From Cymbomonas tetramitiformis (lineage: Eukaryota; Chlorophyta; Pyramimonadophyceae; Pyramimonadales; Pyramimonadaceae): a stretch of DNA of 64,000 nt. The position numbers and the translations under genes were made by a program. The notes below the pieces were generated by a model, which did not search any database, was not told the DNA's origin, and was given only the letters and a program-made list of their open reading frames with translations. The stretch is taken from NCBI GenBank assembly GCA_001247695.2, contig LGRX02034701.1:48473-112472 (forward strand). The letters run 5' to 3'. Shown here piece by piece: positions 41,040-50,080 of the stretch. Numbering within the stretch: position 1 is the first letter of the stretch; each line of letters begins with the position of its first letter.

Positions 41040-41470
41040 TGGTTGCTCTGCCAACCCAGGAGCACTACTTCCCCTTCCGCCCAGATTGCCCGGAGAGTTG
41101 GGACATCGGCTACTTGGAGCTCTTCACCGTCTTTTGGGCCATGGTGTTGTGGGGCAAGTACATCACCGGCAAGACCGTCGTCATCCGCATCGACAACAAC
41201 TGTGTCATCGTCCAGGTGGAGAAGTGGTGGGGCCCGGCAGCCTATATTCCTCTCCTTTGGCAGTTGTTCTTCGTGTGCGTGCAGCATGATGTCCCCCTAC
41301 GGCCTGTGTACATCTCCTCCGAGGACAACATCTACTCGGACCTCCTCTCCCGTGACCGGGTGGAGGAGTTCGGGACGAGGTTCGAGGCGGACAAGCAGAA
41401 GCCGGTGTGGATCGAGGACCGTGACGATTGGATGCTGGTCCCGACCCTCTGGCACCCTCTGGATGTTTAG
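41040..41470 (+). pseudogene. RNase H domain of DIRS-b
   Basis: LELFTVFWAMVLW, VIRIDNNCVIVQVEKWW and PVYISSEDNIYSDLLSRD follow the DIRS RNase H pattern (E, D and D sites). The first Asp region upstream reads SSGAS instead of the usual DAS. Ends with TAG at 41468-41470, after which the next domain continues in frame. Confidence 0.7.
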
Positions 41471-41799
41471 TTCGGCCCCTTCACCGTCAACGGTTGTGTC
41501 TCAGAGAACTTGGCCAACTCCTTCTGCAGAGTGGATTGGACCAAGGCGGACAATGCGCGGGTCATGGACTTCGCCAACCACAACGCCTGGGCAACCCGCC
41601 GTTCTCCGGCTTCATTGACATCGTGAGGAGGGAGCAACAGGGCACCTCGGCGACATTTCTGGTGCCATGGTGGCCCGGGAACCCAGGCTTCAAGCTGGTG
41701 GTGTCCCTTCCAGGCGTGTTCAAGATTGTGCGTCGGTGGGAGCGCAAAAGCGCCTTGTTCACTACTCCCTCCCCGGAGGGCGGGGGGCGCACCTTCTAG
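41471..41799 (+). pseudogene. Methylase-like (NPPF) domain of DIRS-b
   Basis: FGPFTVNGCVSENLANSF, then in the neighbouring frame LGNPPFSGFIDIVRRE, SATFLVPWWPG and an RRWERKSALF tail. NPPF is motif IV of N6-adenine-type methylases. DIRS-type elements commonly carry a DAM-like domain here, of unknown function. One frameshift lies just before NPPF (about 41575-41590). Confidence 0.7.
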
Positions 41800-41883
41800 G
41801 GGACCACGGACTTGCCTGTGATTGTGGTGCATTGCCCCCACTGCGAGGTGTTTTGGACTGACACCGAGGTCACGGGGGTCACG

Positions 41884-42919
41884 GTGTGAGTAGAGGAGTT
41901 CCTAGACACACTGCGAGCCAGGACGGTCACCCTGCAGGCGGAGTGCTTCGCCCTCAACACCCACACGGCCTACTCCACCGGAGTGAGGAGCTGGGTGTCC
42001 TTTTGCATCTCCGGCAGAGCCAGGGGCTTCCTGAACAAGATGCTGCCGGCGGAGGATGAGATGCTGGCAGACTGGGTGGTGTACATGGTCACGGAGCGGG
42101 CGGTGAAGCCCAACCAAAAAGTACATGTCTGGAGTGCGGGCGCTCCATGTGCAACTGGGATTCACGTGGGTCCCGGTGCGGCAGAGGTGGGCAGTTCATG
42201 CGGTGCCGCAGGGCCGCGAGCGGAGGTGGGACACCCCGTCCAAGCAGGTGATGCCGTTGGGGTTCGTGGAGCTCCTCCTCGTCGCCGAGGTGGTGAACCC
42301 GCACAACTTCAACGAGAATGTGGTCTTTGCCGCCATGGACATGGCCTGCTTTTGCTTCTTCAGGAAGGACAATGTGTCCGTGGAGAAGGCGGAGGCGTGG
42401 AACCCGCGGGAGCACCTGGTGCAGTCGGACGTGACCTTTCCCGACGTCACCTCCGCGGACATCAGGGTCAGGCACTCAAAGACCATTCAGGACAGAGAGC
42501 GCTATCACCACGTGCGCGTGCTCTACATTCCGGGCTCTCCCATCTGCCCGTTGACCCCGCTGCGGCTGGTCATGGCGGGCCCCACGCTCGGGGAGGATGG
42601 CCTTCTCTTCTGCATTGAGGACGCAAGGGGCCGCCTCAAGCCCCTCACCCACTCCTTCTTCGTGGGGACCTTCCGCAAGCTAGCGGAGCGGGTGGGATCG
42701 GACCCGACTGCCTACTCGGGGCACTCCTTCAGGCGGTGCGGGGCTACGGCAGCTTACGGGCTGAAGGTGGCGGACCACCTAATCCAAGCCCATGGGGATT
42801 GGACCTCGGATTGCTACAAGCTCTACTGCGACCTCGGCCGAGAGCAGTTGTTGCTCCTCCCCTCGGCGATGGCCGACGGTGCCGCGGCGGCCACCGCAGC
42901 ACACCGAGCTAGCCGGTAG
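41884..42919 (+). CDS. Tyrosine recombinase of DIRS-b
   Basis: An N-terminal SAM-like helical part (LNTHTAYSTGVRSWVSFC) is separated by a frame change near 42120 from an uninterrupted 264-codon catalytic part. There CFCFFRKDN supplies the first Arg, GHSFRRCGATAA the HxxR, HGDW the His/Trp, and CYKLYCDL the nucleophilic Tyr. It would integrate a circular cDNA without making target duplications. Ends with TAG at 42917-42919. Confidence 0.78.
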
Positions 42920-43499
42920 GCTGGTCACGTGTGTGCTTCACCCGTGGCCCTCCCCTGCTCTAGTGTGCTCGCCGAGGGGTTGGGTGTGGGGTCTCAGTGT
43001 TGCAATGGTTCCCTAGGGCAGGGCCGTAGGCCGGTAGGCCTAGGCAGACCGGCAGTATCTTGGTTGGTCTGTGTTGCCCCCTTGTGACACCGGTAGGTGT
43101 TCAGTTAGGCATGTGGCCACCGTTAGGGGCCAATCCGAGTTGGGTGTGTGGAAGCTTCGGGCTCAGCTGGACGGTAGACCTGCTGGAGCCACCTTCGGAG
43201 AACCTTAGGAGAACCTGCCTTGCAGCTTTGTGGAAGCTTCCTTGTCACCACTGCAGAGAGAGCCACAGTTTCACCAAACGGCAAACTAGAGTGAGAGAGA
43301 GAGACTTGTTGAGAACATGACTCGGACATGGACCTGCCTTGCTTGCCAGCAGTAGCCAAAGCACCGGAGAGACTCTGAAGGGGGGACCCCAAGCTAGGTG
43401 CCGGTAACAATTTGATTCTAAATAAAATTGTTATCCACATCTTGCTGTCTTGTTCACTTGTGATGAATTGCCTGAGACGAATAACCAACATCACTTGAC
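42920..43499. other. 3' flank of DIRS-b; no gene seen
   Basis: GC-rich sequence with repeated CCGGTAGG words up to about 43100, probably the element's 3' non-coding end. A 240-codon - strand frame crosses it, but only its 5' part (43500-43845) shows homology. Confidence 0.45.
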
Positions 43500-43845
43500 C
43501 AACACCTTCATCAGATTCACGAACACCTAAGGTGAGACGTTCCAACCATTGATCCAGTACGTGGTAAAACCCTTTGAGTTTTTGCACCTCCTCAACGATC
43601 ATTACCCACAAAACATCAACGCTGACATGGGCAGGGTTGTTGCCTTCCGATCCCGCTATGAGTTGGAGCATCGTGTATCTGCTACACAAAAGCGAGCAAA
43701 ATCTACGGTGTTGTGGGTTTGAAAAATCTGCTCCTCGATAGCCGCTGCTAATACTGGTCATGTTCCGATTTTCCATGAGGCCCGGAGTGCCCTTAGAAAA
43801 TGTTACTACGTCGTGCAGGCGTGCAAGTGCTGGAGCCGGGAACAT
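43500..43845 (-). pseudogene. Gag fragment of DIRS family a
   Basis: FPAPALARLHDVV and LLCSRYTMLQL, then VEEVQ and LDQWLERL, align in order with the gag at 48274-49275 (LAPALSYLHDVV, MLCNRWTMLEL, LQQWLNDF). No flanking RT; an isolated relic on the - strand. Confidence 0.55.
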
Positions 43846-44409
43846 CTAATCGTACTTCATGGAAAAGGGCGTCTTCTTGTTGAGCACGTCAAAAGTTCGT
43901 TTTTATTCAAGTCACTACTGCGACATGCGTGACTCTGGTATCACATTTGCGGGGCGGGAACACGCTTGCCTCGTCATGAGGGACGTACGCTTCATATGTT
44001 GCCCCTCCTTGTGCTTCCATGCTTGCACTTTTCCTTAAGACATAGGGAGGTGCATTGTCACAAGTGGGTCCACACCTCCGAGCCTAGGCGAACTAGTTGT
44101 CCATTACTACAACGAGCCACCCCTTGTTGCCCTGATTGCTCACTCTCATCGAAGCAAGTTCTTCTTTGGCAGCGACATCGTATTTAGGGTTGAGTTCGCT
44201 CGCGTGAAGCGACATACAGTCAACAGTTTATTAAGTGCTAGCTGAAAATACTTTCGTAGGATGACTTCAATCTCCAAGGGTAAGTGTATATATCGCTGCA
44301 TCGTAGCCTTGTCGACGATGAGCGTTGATTCACTACCGCCAAGATCTTCGTGAGACGTAATGATTTTTTCATACCAGACATCAAAATTGGACTCACTTTC
44401 AAATTCTCA
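43846..44409. other. No gene seen
   Basis: Between the gag relic and the B2 repeat of the DIRS-a copy; only short frames. Confidence 0.5.
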
Positions 44410-44440
44410 ATTTCTCTTTTGCTCGAATCCTCATTCGCCA
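44410..44440 (-). repeat. Split direct repeat B2 (DIRS-a copy 1)
   Basis: 31 bp, element strand TGGCGAATGAGGATTCGAGC and onward; pairs with 44765-44795. Confidence 0.8.
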
Positions 44441-44602
44441 AAGGCAGGCACTGCAATATATTTCATTAAAATGATTTTGTAAAGTGTTTAAAATGCATAA
44501 AGTGCTTTTTGAATGCTTTCTAAATTCTAGTTTTGATGAGATGTCCAGACTGTCTGTGCACGTCACCAAAAGGAAAGAGTCCTCTGGGTCGGGAGCGGTG
44601 GG

Positions 44603-44766
44603 AAGAGCAAAAGGAACAGAGCTGAACAGGCGTGTCGCTTCGTGGCTACTTGTACATCCTGTTTGTGTCACGGAGCTACATGTGTCATTCAGCTCTACTG
44701 CAGCAGGAGTCACGGATTCTGAAAGTCTGAAACCACAAAAATTCTGTTGCACTCCAATTTCAACAT
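44603..44766 (-). repeat. Split direct repeat A2 (DIRS-a copy 1)
   Basis: 164 bp, pairs with 49537-49700 with four mismatches. Overlaps the end of B1 by two bases. Confidence 0.88.
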
Positions 44767-44795
44767 TTCTCTTTTGCTCGAATCCTCATTTGCCA
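44765..44795 (-). repeat. Split direct repeat B1 (DIRS-a copy 1)
   Basis: 31 bp, pairs with B2; the same TGGCAAATGAGGATTCG core marks B1 and B2 of copy 2 (53061 and 53364). Confidence 0.8.
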
Positions 44796-44843
44796 TGAAA
44801 CCAAAGATGAAATTGTGAGGTACACAAAAGAAATCTGATCTCT

Positions 44844-46213
44844 GTCACTGTGACCATGTTAACCAAGCGAAGTAGTAGTCCATGTCTGTGTCCCTCAGAG
44901 CTGTCGGGTCGATGTAGTGCTGCACTGCCGAAGAGAACTGTGACCAGCCTCCGAAGAAGCACACTTTCTCATTGCAACACCCACAGCTCGAGCACACGTC
45001 GTGGCACCCTTCCGGGTGCTGTGTGCAGAAAAGTGACCTCCTTCCGGGGGTCTGCAGTCCAGCTCGCTGAGAGCCAAACCAATCCAGTCATTTGCCACTG
45101 AAGCCTTGAAGTTCTTCGGGTCCTCGGGTAGCAGCCAGTAGGCGTCAAGTTGAGTCTTCTCAGAACTGTTCCAAGCCGCGTCACGGTGGAACTCCCAGTG
45201 CTCGATCAGCTCCTGCAAAAGAGCCACCCCCTTCCAGGGGATGCACAGGCGTCTCTTCACCGGGTGATGCCGCCGTCCTTTCTCTTTTAGCAGCACCACC
45301 GAGAACTCACTGTCGCCACAATGAACGTGCTGCCGTGACAACGAAGTCCCCGTGTCCGGTCTGCCGAAGGTCACGAAGGCAACAACCACGTAGGCGAAGG
45401 CTCGCAGTAGCCGCAGCTCCTCAGGAGATCTCGGAGTCAACTTCAGCGCTGCTTCGTGCACACGCCATACGTGTGCCGCCGGCAGCCAAGTCCGCTGGGT
45501 CTCGATGTTCTCCTCCTGCACTGCCAGCTTCGCCTGGATGGTCGCCATCCCTTTCACAGCTCGGGTCACAGAACGACCCTTCGCTGGTCTTGGAAACCGT
45601 AGGTCCTCGTGGTAGTTGTTGATGGCAGACAGGTACGGCTGCAAGGAGGCCGACTTGATGCCCCCGTCCTTCAACAGAGAGGCGATGTACAACAACACCG
45701 TCGCCTCCGATGCTGGCAGCCACGGCCGTTGGTGCTGCTCACAAAATAAAATGAAGCGCCGCGCCTTCGGTCCGTAGTTGCTCATCGTCGTGTCCAACAG
45801 TGCTTTTCTCTGCATTGTCACTGCCAGTTCCGTGAGCCGGGAAGGTCCCAACTCACTCCTCCACCGCTCACAGAGTGAGCGCGTGAGGAAGTTTTGTACA
45901 ACACCACCGCGCTTGTACTCTTCGTAGTCGCCTCCGCTGTTCTCGATGTTCTCGCCGTCCGCGTCCGCTGCCTCGTCCGTCAGCTCCGACACGCTGTTGA
46001 TGATTTTGAAGTTCTCCTCGGACAAGTCCAGTGTCTCCTCGTCGCCGTCGTCGTACAGCACGTGCGCCTTCCCGTCCTCGTTGAACTCCTTCACCACACC
46101 CGGGTAGAAGCAGTCATCGTCCTTCCAGAACATCTCGATTTTAGAGCCCACGGTCACCTCGGCTGCTGTCGTACACGAATCAGAGCTCCTTCGTACTTCA
46201 GCAGCGTAGTAAC
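44844..46213 (-). CDS. Tudor-like domain-tyrosine recombinase fusion (DIRS-a copy 1)
   Basis: The frame is open from beyond 46213, where the RT ORF stops, to 44895; the true start is uncertain (an internal ATG is 46133-46131). First comes a Tudor/Agenet-like barrel, 46151-46003: GSKIEMFWKDDDCFYPGVV, then AHVLYDDGDEETLDL. An acidic linker follows, then the SAM-like part (YGPKARRFILFCEQH) and the recombinase core: FGRPDTGTSL with the first Arg, HSTRKGATT (HxxR), FGGW and QHYIDPT with Tyr codon 44914-44916. A one-base deletion near 44965-44970 puts the GGW...Y part out of frame; in the corrected frame the ORF ends with TGA near 44844. The Tudor-like domain would read methylated protein tails and may steer integration. 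Confidence 0.72.
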
Positions 46214-48277
46214 TCACGGGCGCGCCTCGATGAAGAACATCACAACGTCCCACTTTGAGGGCCCGAGCAGCTCGGACCCTCCCAGCCTGCTCAGAGTGAA
46301 AAGGTCCCTGCGCCGCGGCATGATCACCACCTCGGTGGCCAGGGCCTCCAGCTCCCTGAACCAGGACTGTCCCGGCCAGTACGGAGCCACCACCGTAGCA
46401 GCGGCCCCCTCCTCCCGCAGCTTGTGCGCCACCTCGTCTAGCAGCGCCCACGGGGGGTTCACCCAATTGTTCTCCCCCGCCAGTCGTACGTCAGAGAGTC
46501 CACACGTTCGCACCTCGGGTCCTTCCGCGCAGCGTAGTACCGAGGAAGCTGCGCGGAGATCTCGGAAGCGAACCGGTCGACTGTGTAGGGGCCCCACTGC
46601 TTGTTGGCCCACACGAACCAGTCTCGATTGAGTCTCCAGTCGTCCAAATCCTCGCAGCGAGAAAGGTTGTCGGCCACACGTTGGCCTCGCTGCGGATGTA
46701 ACGAGCCTGCAACTCGATGTCGTGCAGATCCAGCAGCAGCCAGAGCCTCCTCATTCTCCTCATCAGGTTCGGGTTTCTGGAGGTGAAGTGCGAGAGCATT
46801 GCCACCACCGCCTGGTTGTCGCAGTAGAGCCGTACGACCTTGCCCTCCAGCTCCTTCAGGAACGCCTGTACGGTCTTGTACACGGCCTCCAGCTCCAGGT
46901 GTGTGATGTGCCAGTTGCGCATCTCGTCTGACCAGAAACCTCTCGCGGGGAACTTCAGGTTCAGCACTCCTCTCCAGGCCGTCATCGAAGAGTGTGTGTG
47001 CACCTTCGCTCTCGTCGGGGATCTCCAGATCTTGCGCCCGTTCCACCTACTCATCACAGGCAGCCTGGACCACCATTCTAAGTCCCCCCGAGCTGCACGC
47101 GAGATCTTTACCTTTGCTTCCCAGCTGCGTTTCTCTGCCAGCACGAAGTAGAGCTCCCGTAGGTAGAGCCGCGCCGCTGGTACTGCCAAGTACACGGATT
47201 GGCAGAGTCCCGTGAAGGAAGCCAGTCTCCTGGCAGGAATCCACCTCCGATTTCTCGTTGCGTCGCACAGGATCTCCTTCGCCCTGGTGTGGATTTTGTG
47301 TACCCGTCGTTCTGTAACACGGAATTGTCCCAGCTTCAGGTCCACCTCCAAACCGAGGTGCTCCACCACCTGTGCAGGCTCCCATTGGCCTTTCTTCTCG
47401 TTCCGCCGTAGGCCAAGTCGATGAAGCACAAGTTGAACTTTTTCTCGACGCAGAAAGCCTTCTCTCTGAGAGTCGATCAGCACCAGAAAATCGTCCATGT
47501 ACGGTAGTACTCGCATTCCGCTGTGACGGTTCGCGTTCTCGCCAGCACCACCTGCCCTGCGACGGACTGACCATCGCTGTCGTAATGCGGAACCGTCCCG
47601 CAGCCTCCTGATTTCTCTGCGATCCTCCGCTGCCTGTGGAGAACGTAGAGCTTCCACCATCACGCGTACGAACTTGCATAACACCCTCGGAGCGTCGTTC
47701 CACCCGAACGGCACCGCTGAACATTGAAGCAGATCCCCTTGCAGGTCGAACTGCATGAAGCGTTGAAAGTCCGGGTGGATCCCCAGCGCATGAAAACCGT
47801 CCTGGAGGTCGAAGCTGAAGCACCAGTCGCCCCGTTTCGCCAGTCTCCTTAGTTTCTTCAGCGTCTCCATCTTCACGCGATTCTTCACACACACCGGTTC
47901 AGTCATCGGAAGTCCACCACCAGTCTCCACTTGTTCGTACCCGGTTTCGGCACTAAAAAAACGCGAGAAACATGAGATCTTCTCGTCGCTCTCGTCCAGG
48001 CACCGTTCTGTAGCAGCCTTTCCTTCTCCGCGTCCAGCCACACCTGCTGCTGCCGCGTAGCATCCCTCAGTGACACCCCGTGGTCGAACGGAGGCGGAGG
48101 CCCGCGCTTCCACCTCAACTTCACCCCGTGAGTAATCCATTGCATCACTTCGGAACTGGCGCCCGCCGCGCGCCATGCTCCCCTCCGCTGTCTCACCTGT
48201 TGTTGCACGGTGAGATTTCCCCGCCCAGCGCCCGGAGAGGGCTGTTGCGCTGGACGGGGTGGCGGCACGCACATCAC
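46214..48277 (-). pseudogene. RT-RNase H-methylase-like ORF (DIRS-a copy 1)
   Basis: Starts at the ATG overlapping the gag stop (TGATG, 48273-48277 region). RT: KWRLVVDFR, a TGA at 47903-47905 where copy 3 has Trp, CFSFDLQDGFHALGI (motif A Asp present), VPFGWNDAPR (motif B), VLPYMDDFLV (motif C). RNase H: HLELEAVYK, RLYCDNQAVVAML, ARYIRSEAN. A frame change near 46680 precedes ADNLSR, then VDRFASE...LPRYYA and WVNPPWALLDEV, the NPPW methylase-like domain, after another slip in a run of five G. Ends with TGA at 46214. Three small indels and two Trp-to-TGA changes break it. Confidence 0.8.
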
Positions 48278-49275
48278 ACATCGGCCGCGGGCTTTCCGCC
48301 CCGGCCCTTGCCGCCTTTTTCGGTAGGCTTCTTACCGTCCTTCTCCTCGTACTTCTTACGCTCCTTCCAGCGGTCCCGGTCCCGTGGATCTTTCACAACC
48401 CGCGTTTCCGCGTTCGCTGCATTTTTCGACGTAAGGCTCAGCATTGCCTTGCCGCGGTTCTTGTCGAAGTCGTTCAGCCACTGCTGCAACACCTCGTCCG
48501 CCACCACGCCGTTTGCTGCCTGGTAGACTCTGTCCTCCACGAACTGCAGTTTAGCACGTAGAGCGTCCGATCCTCCCCGCTGTGAAGATCCAGGCTCCTG
48601 CTCCAGCTGCCCGCGCAGTTCCAGCATCGTCCACCTGTTGCACAGCATCGCGTACACGCCGTGCACAGAGTTGGTAACTGCGTGGAAACGTTTCTGCCAC
48701 TCGTTGTTCGACAAATTGCAGTCCTCGTTCACGTCCAACGTGTCGTTGCATTCGCACACCACGTCGTGCAAATAAGACAGTGCCGGAGCCAGAACCAGGC
48801 ACTCGTACTTCATTGAGGAGTTGGACTTCTTGGAGAGAGCGTCGTACGTCTTGTTGCCGTGCAGGTCGTACAATTGAGTCATTCTCGATGTCAGCGTAGC
48901 CGGCCGCGGCGGGAACGGGTTGATTGAGGCTGCTGGCACGTACGCCAGCTTCCTCATTCTCTCCAGAAGTTGCTCGGCGGTCTTGGCTACGGTGTCCGGG
49001 TCAGAAGTCCCAGGCTTCGCTGCCACCTTCGCCTCCAACTCCACGTTAATTTGTGCTTGTCGTTGAAGCTCATCACGCAGCAGGCGATGCTCCTCTGCCT
49101 GCTGCCTCTGCATTTCAAGCAGCTCCCCTTGCTACTTTTGCATGATCAGAATTTGCTGCATCAGCACGTCCTGAGTGGACTGTGCTGCCGGGGAAGGGGA
49201 AGCCTGCCCGATGTCTGGCTTCCCCGGGAGGGGAGGGAAATCCTCTGGAGACTTGCCCTTCGCACTTCCAGCCAT
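48274..49275 (-). CDS. Gag of DIRS-a copy 1, with TAG at codon 48
   Basis: The ATG at 49275-49273 starts MAGSAKGKSPEDFPPLPGKP. A TAG (49134-49132) follows ILIMQK and the frame continues as a coiled-coil (QGELLEMQRQQAEEHRLL) and a helical capsid-like core (TSRMTQLYDLHGNKTYDAL, LAPALSYLHDVV, LQQWLNDFDKN) with a Lys/Arg-rich tail. It ends with TGA overlapping the RT ATG. Copy 3 has a TAG at the aligned codon. Without readthrough, translation could restart at the ATG at 49113. Confidence 0.72.
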
Positions 49276-49536
49276 TCTTCTCCCTCAAAGGAGTCACAGT
49301 GGAGTCAATCGTACTACTGTAGCCGATGTGAAGCCGTCGTTTGCAGTCGTAAACGCCGTCCCCGTGACTTCGCTGTTAGATCTCCCGTCGTCGTTCGATT
49401 GCCGTCTTACAACCTAGTGGTCTTGTCACTACCTACTCTACTGTTTACAGGTGAAACAGGTGAAGAAAATCTTACAAAATCGGATTTGCAGTGTGCCTCA
49501 CAGAGTACCGTAGGTACCCGTGAAGTTCCTGTTTGC

Positions 49537-49700
49537 AAGAGCAAAAGGAAGAGAGCTGAACACGCGTGTCGCTTCGTGGCTACTTGTACATCCTGTTTGT
49601 GTCACGGAGCTACATGTGTCATTCGGCTCTACTGCAGCAGGAGTCACGGATTCTGAAAGTCTGAAACCACAAAAATTCTGTTGCACTCCAATTTGAACAT
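49537..49700 (-). repeat. Split direct repeat A1 (DIRS-a copy 1)
   Basis: 164 bp, 5' terminal repeat in element orientation; pairs with 44603-44766. Confidence 0.88.
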
Positions 49701-50080
49701 ACTGTTAGCGAGGGAAACGAACGTAGTCTCACCAAGGTATGTATTAGATGATTGCTTGCTTGTCAGGTTTTCGCGATAGTAAAGTGCGGATCTTGGAAAG
49801 CAGTCTTTTTTAGATGTCCCGGTTTTGCCTGGGTCACCTTTAGGAGTGCTCCAGAAAGTACTCGTACCTGCGATGGGTTGAGTGTGAGGGCAGTGCGAGT
49901 GGGGGAAGGTTGCACGCCCGGTCGCTTGACAATAGGGTCGTTATCGGTCGACTTCACACTGATCTTTACACCTAAGCTGCCGACGATCGAATTTTCCTGC
50001 GACAGCTTATCCGAGCTTGGGTTTAGACGGATTTTATGCACTATGAAATCGACCCTGACTTCCAGTACTTCATAGTTTGA
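49701..50080. other. Junction between two DIRS-a copies; no clear gene
   Basis: Separates the head of copy 1 (-) from the RT remnant of copy 2 (+). No homology to gag was seen, so the 5' part of copy 2 is lost. Confidence 0.45.

Larger units (their letters stand above)
37377..42919 (+). mobile_element. DIRS-type (tyrosine recombinase) retrotransposon, family b
   Basis: Gag with zinc fingers, RT, RNase H, methylase-like NPPF domain and tyrosine recombinase follow each other on one strand, the order of DIRS/PAT/Ngaro-type elements. There is no integrase or protease. The DNA is GC-rich compared with its flanks. Terminal repeats were not found by eye. The copy carries several frameshifts and in-frame TAA/TAG codons. 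Confidence 0.8.
44410..49700 (-). mobile_element. Nearly complete DIRS/PAT-like retrotransposon, family a copy 1
   Basis: In element orientation: A1 (49700-49537), gag, RT-RNase H-methylase-like ORF, Tudor-recombinase ORF, B1 (44795-44765), A2 (44766-44603), B2 (44440-44410). A1 and A2 share 164 bp with four mismatches; B1 and B2 share 31 bp with one mismatch. This A1...B1A2B2 layout is the split-direct-repeat structure of PAT/Ngaro-type elements, which replicate through a circular intermediate. Coding regions have only a handful of frameshifts and stops. Confidence 0.85.

Noticed and set aside
26307..42919. A firmly altered genetic code (TAA/TAG = Gln)
   Set aside because: Kept only as a hypothesis: the longest intact frame contains no TAR codons, TAA/TAG also seem to end some ORFs, and CpA transitions explain the data equally well.
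43123..43499. C-terminal part of a 240-codon - strand frame
   Set aside because: Only 43500-43845 aligns with gag; the rest looks like chance open frame over the DIRS-b 3' flank.
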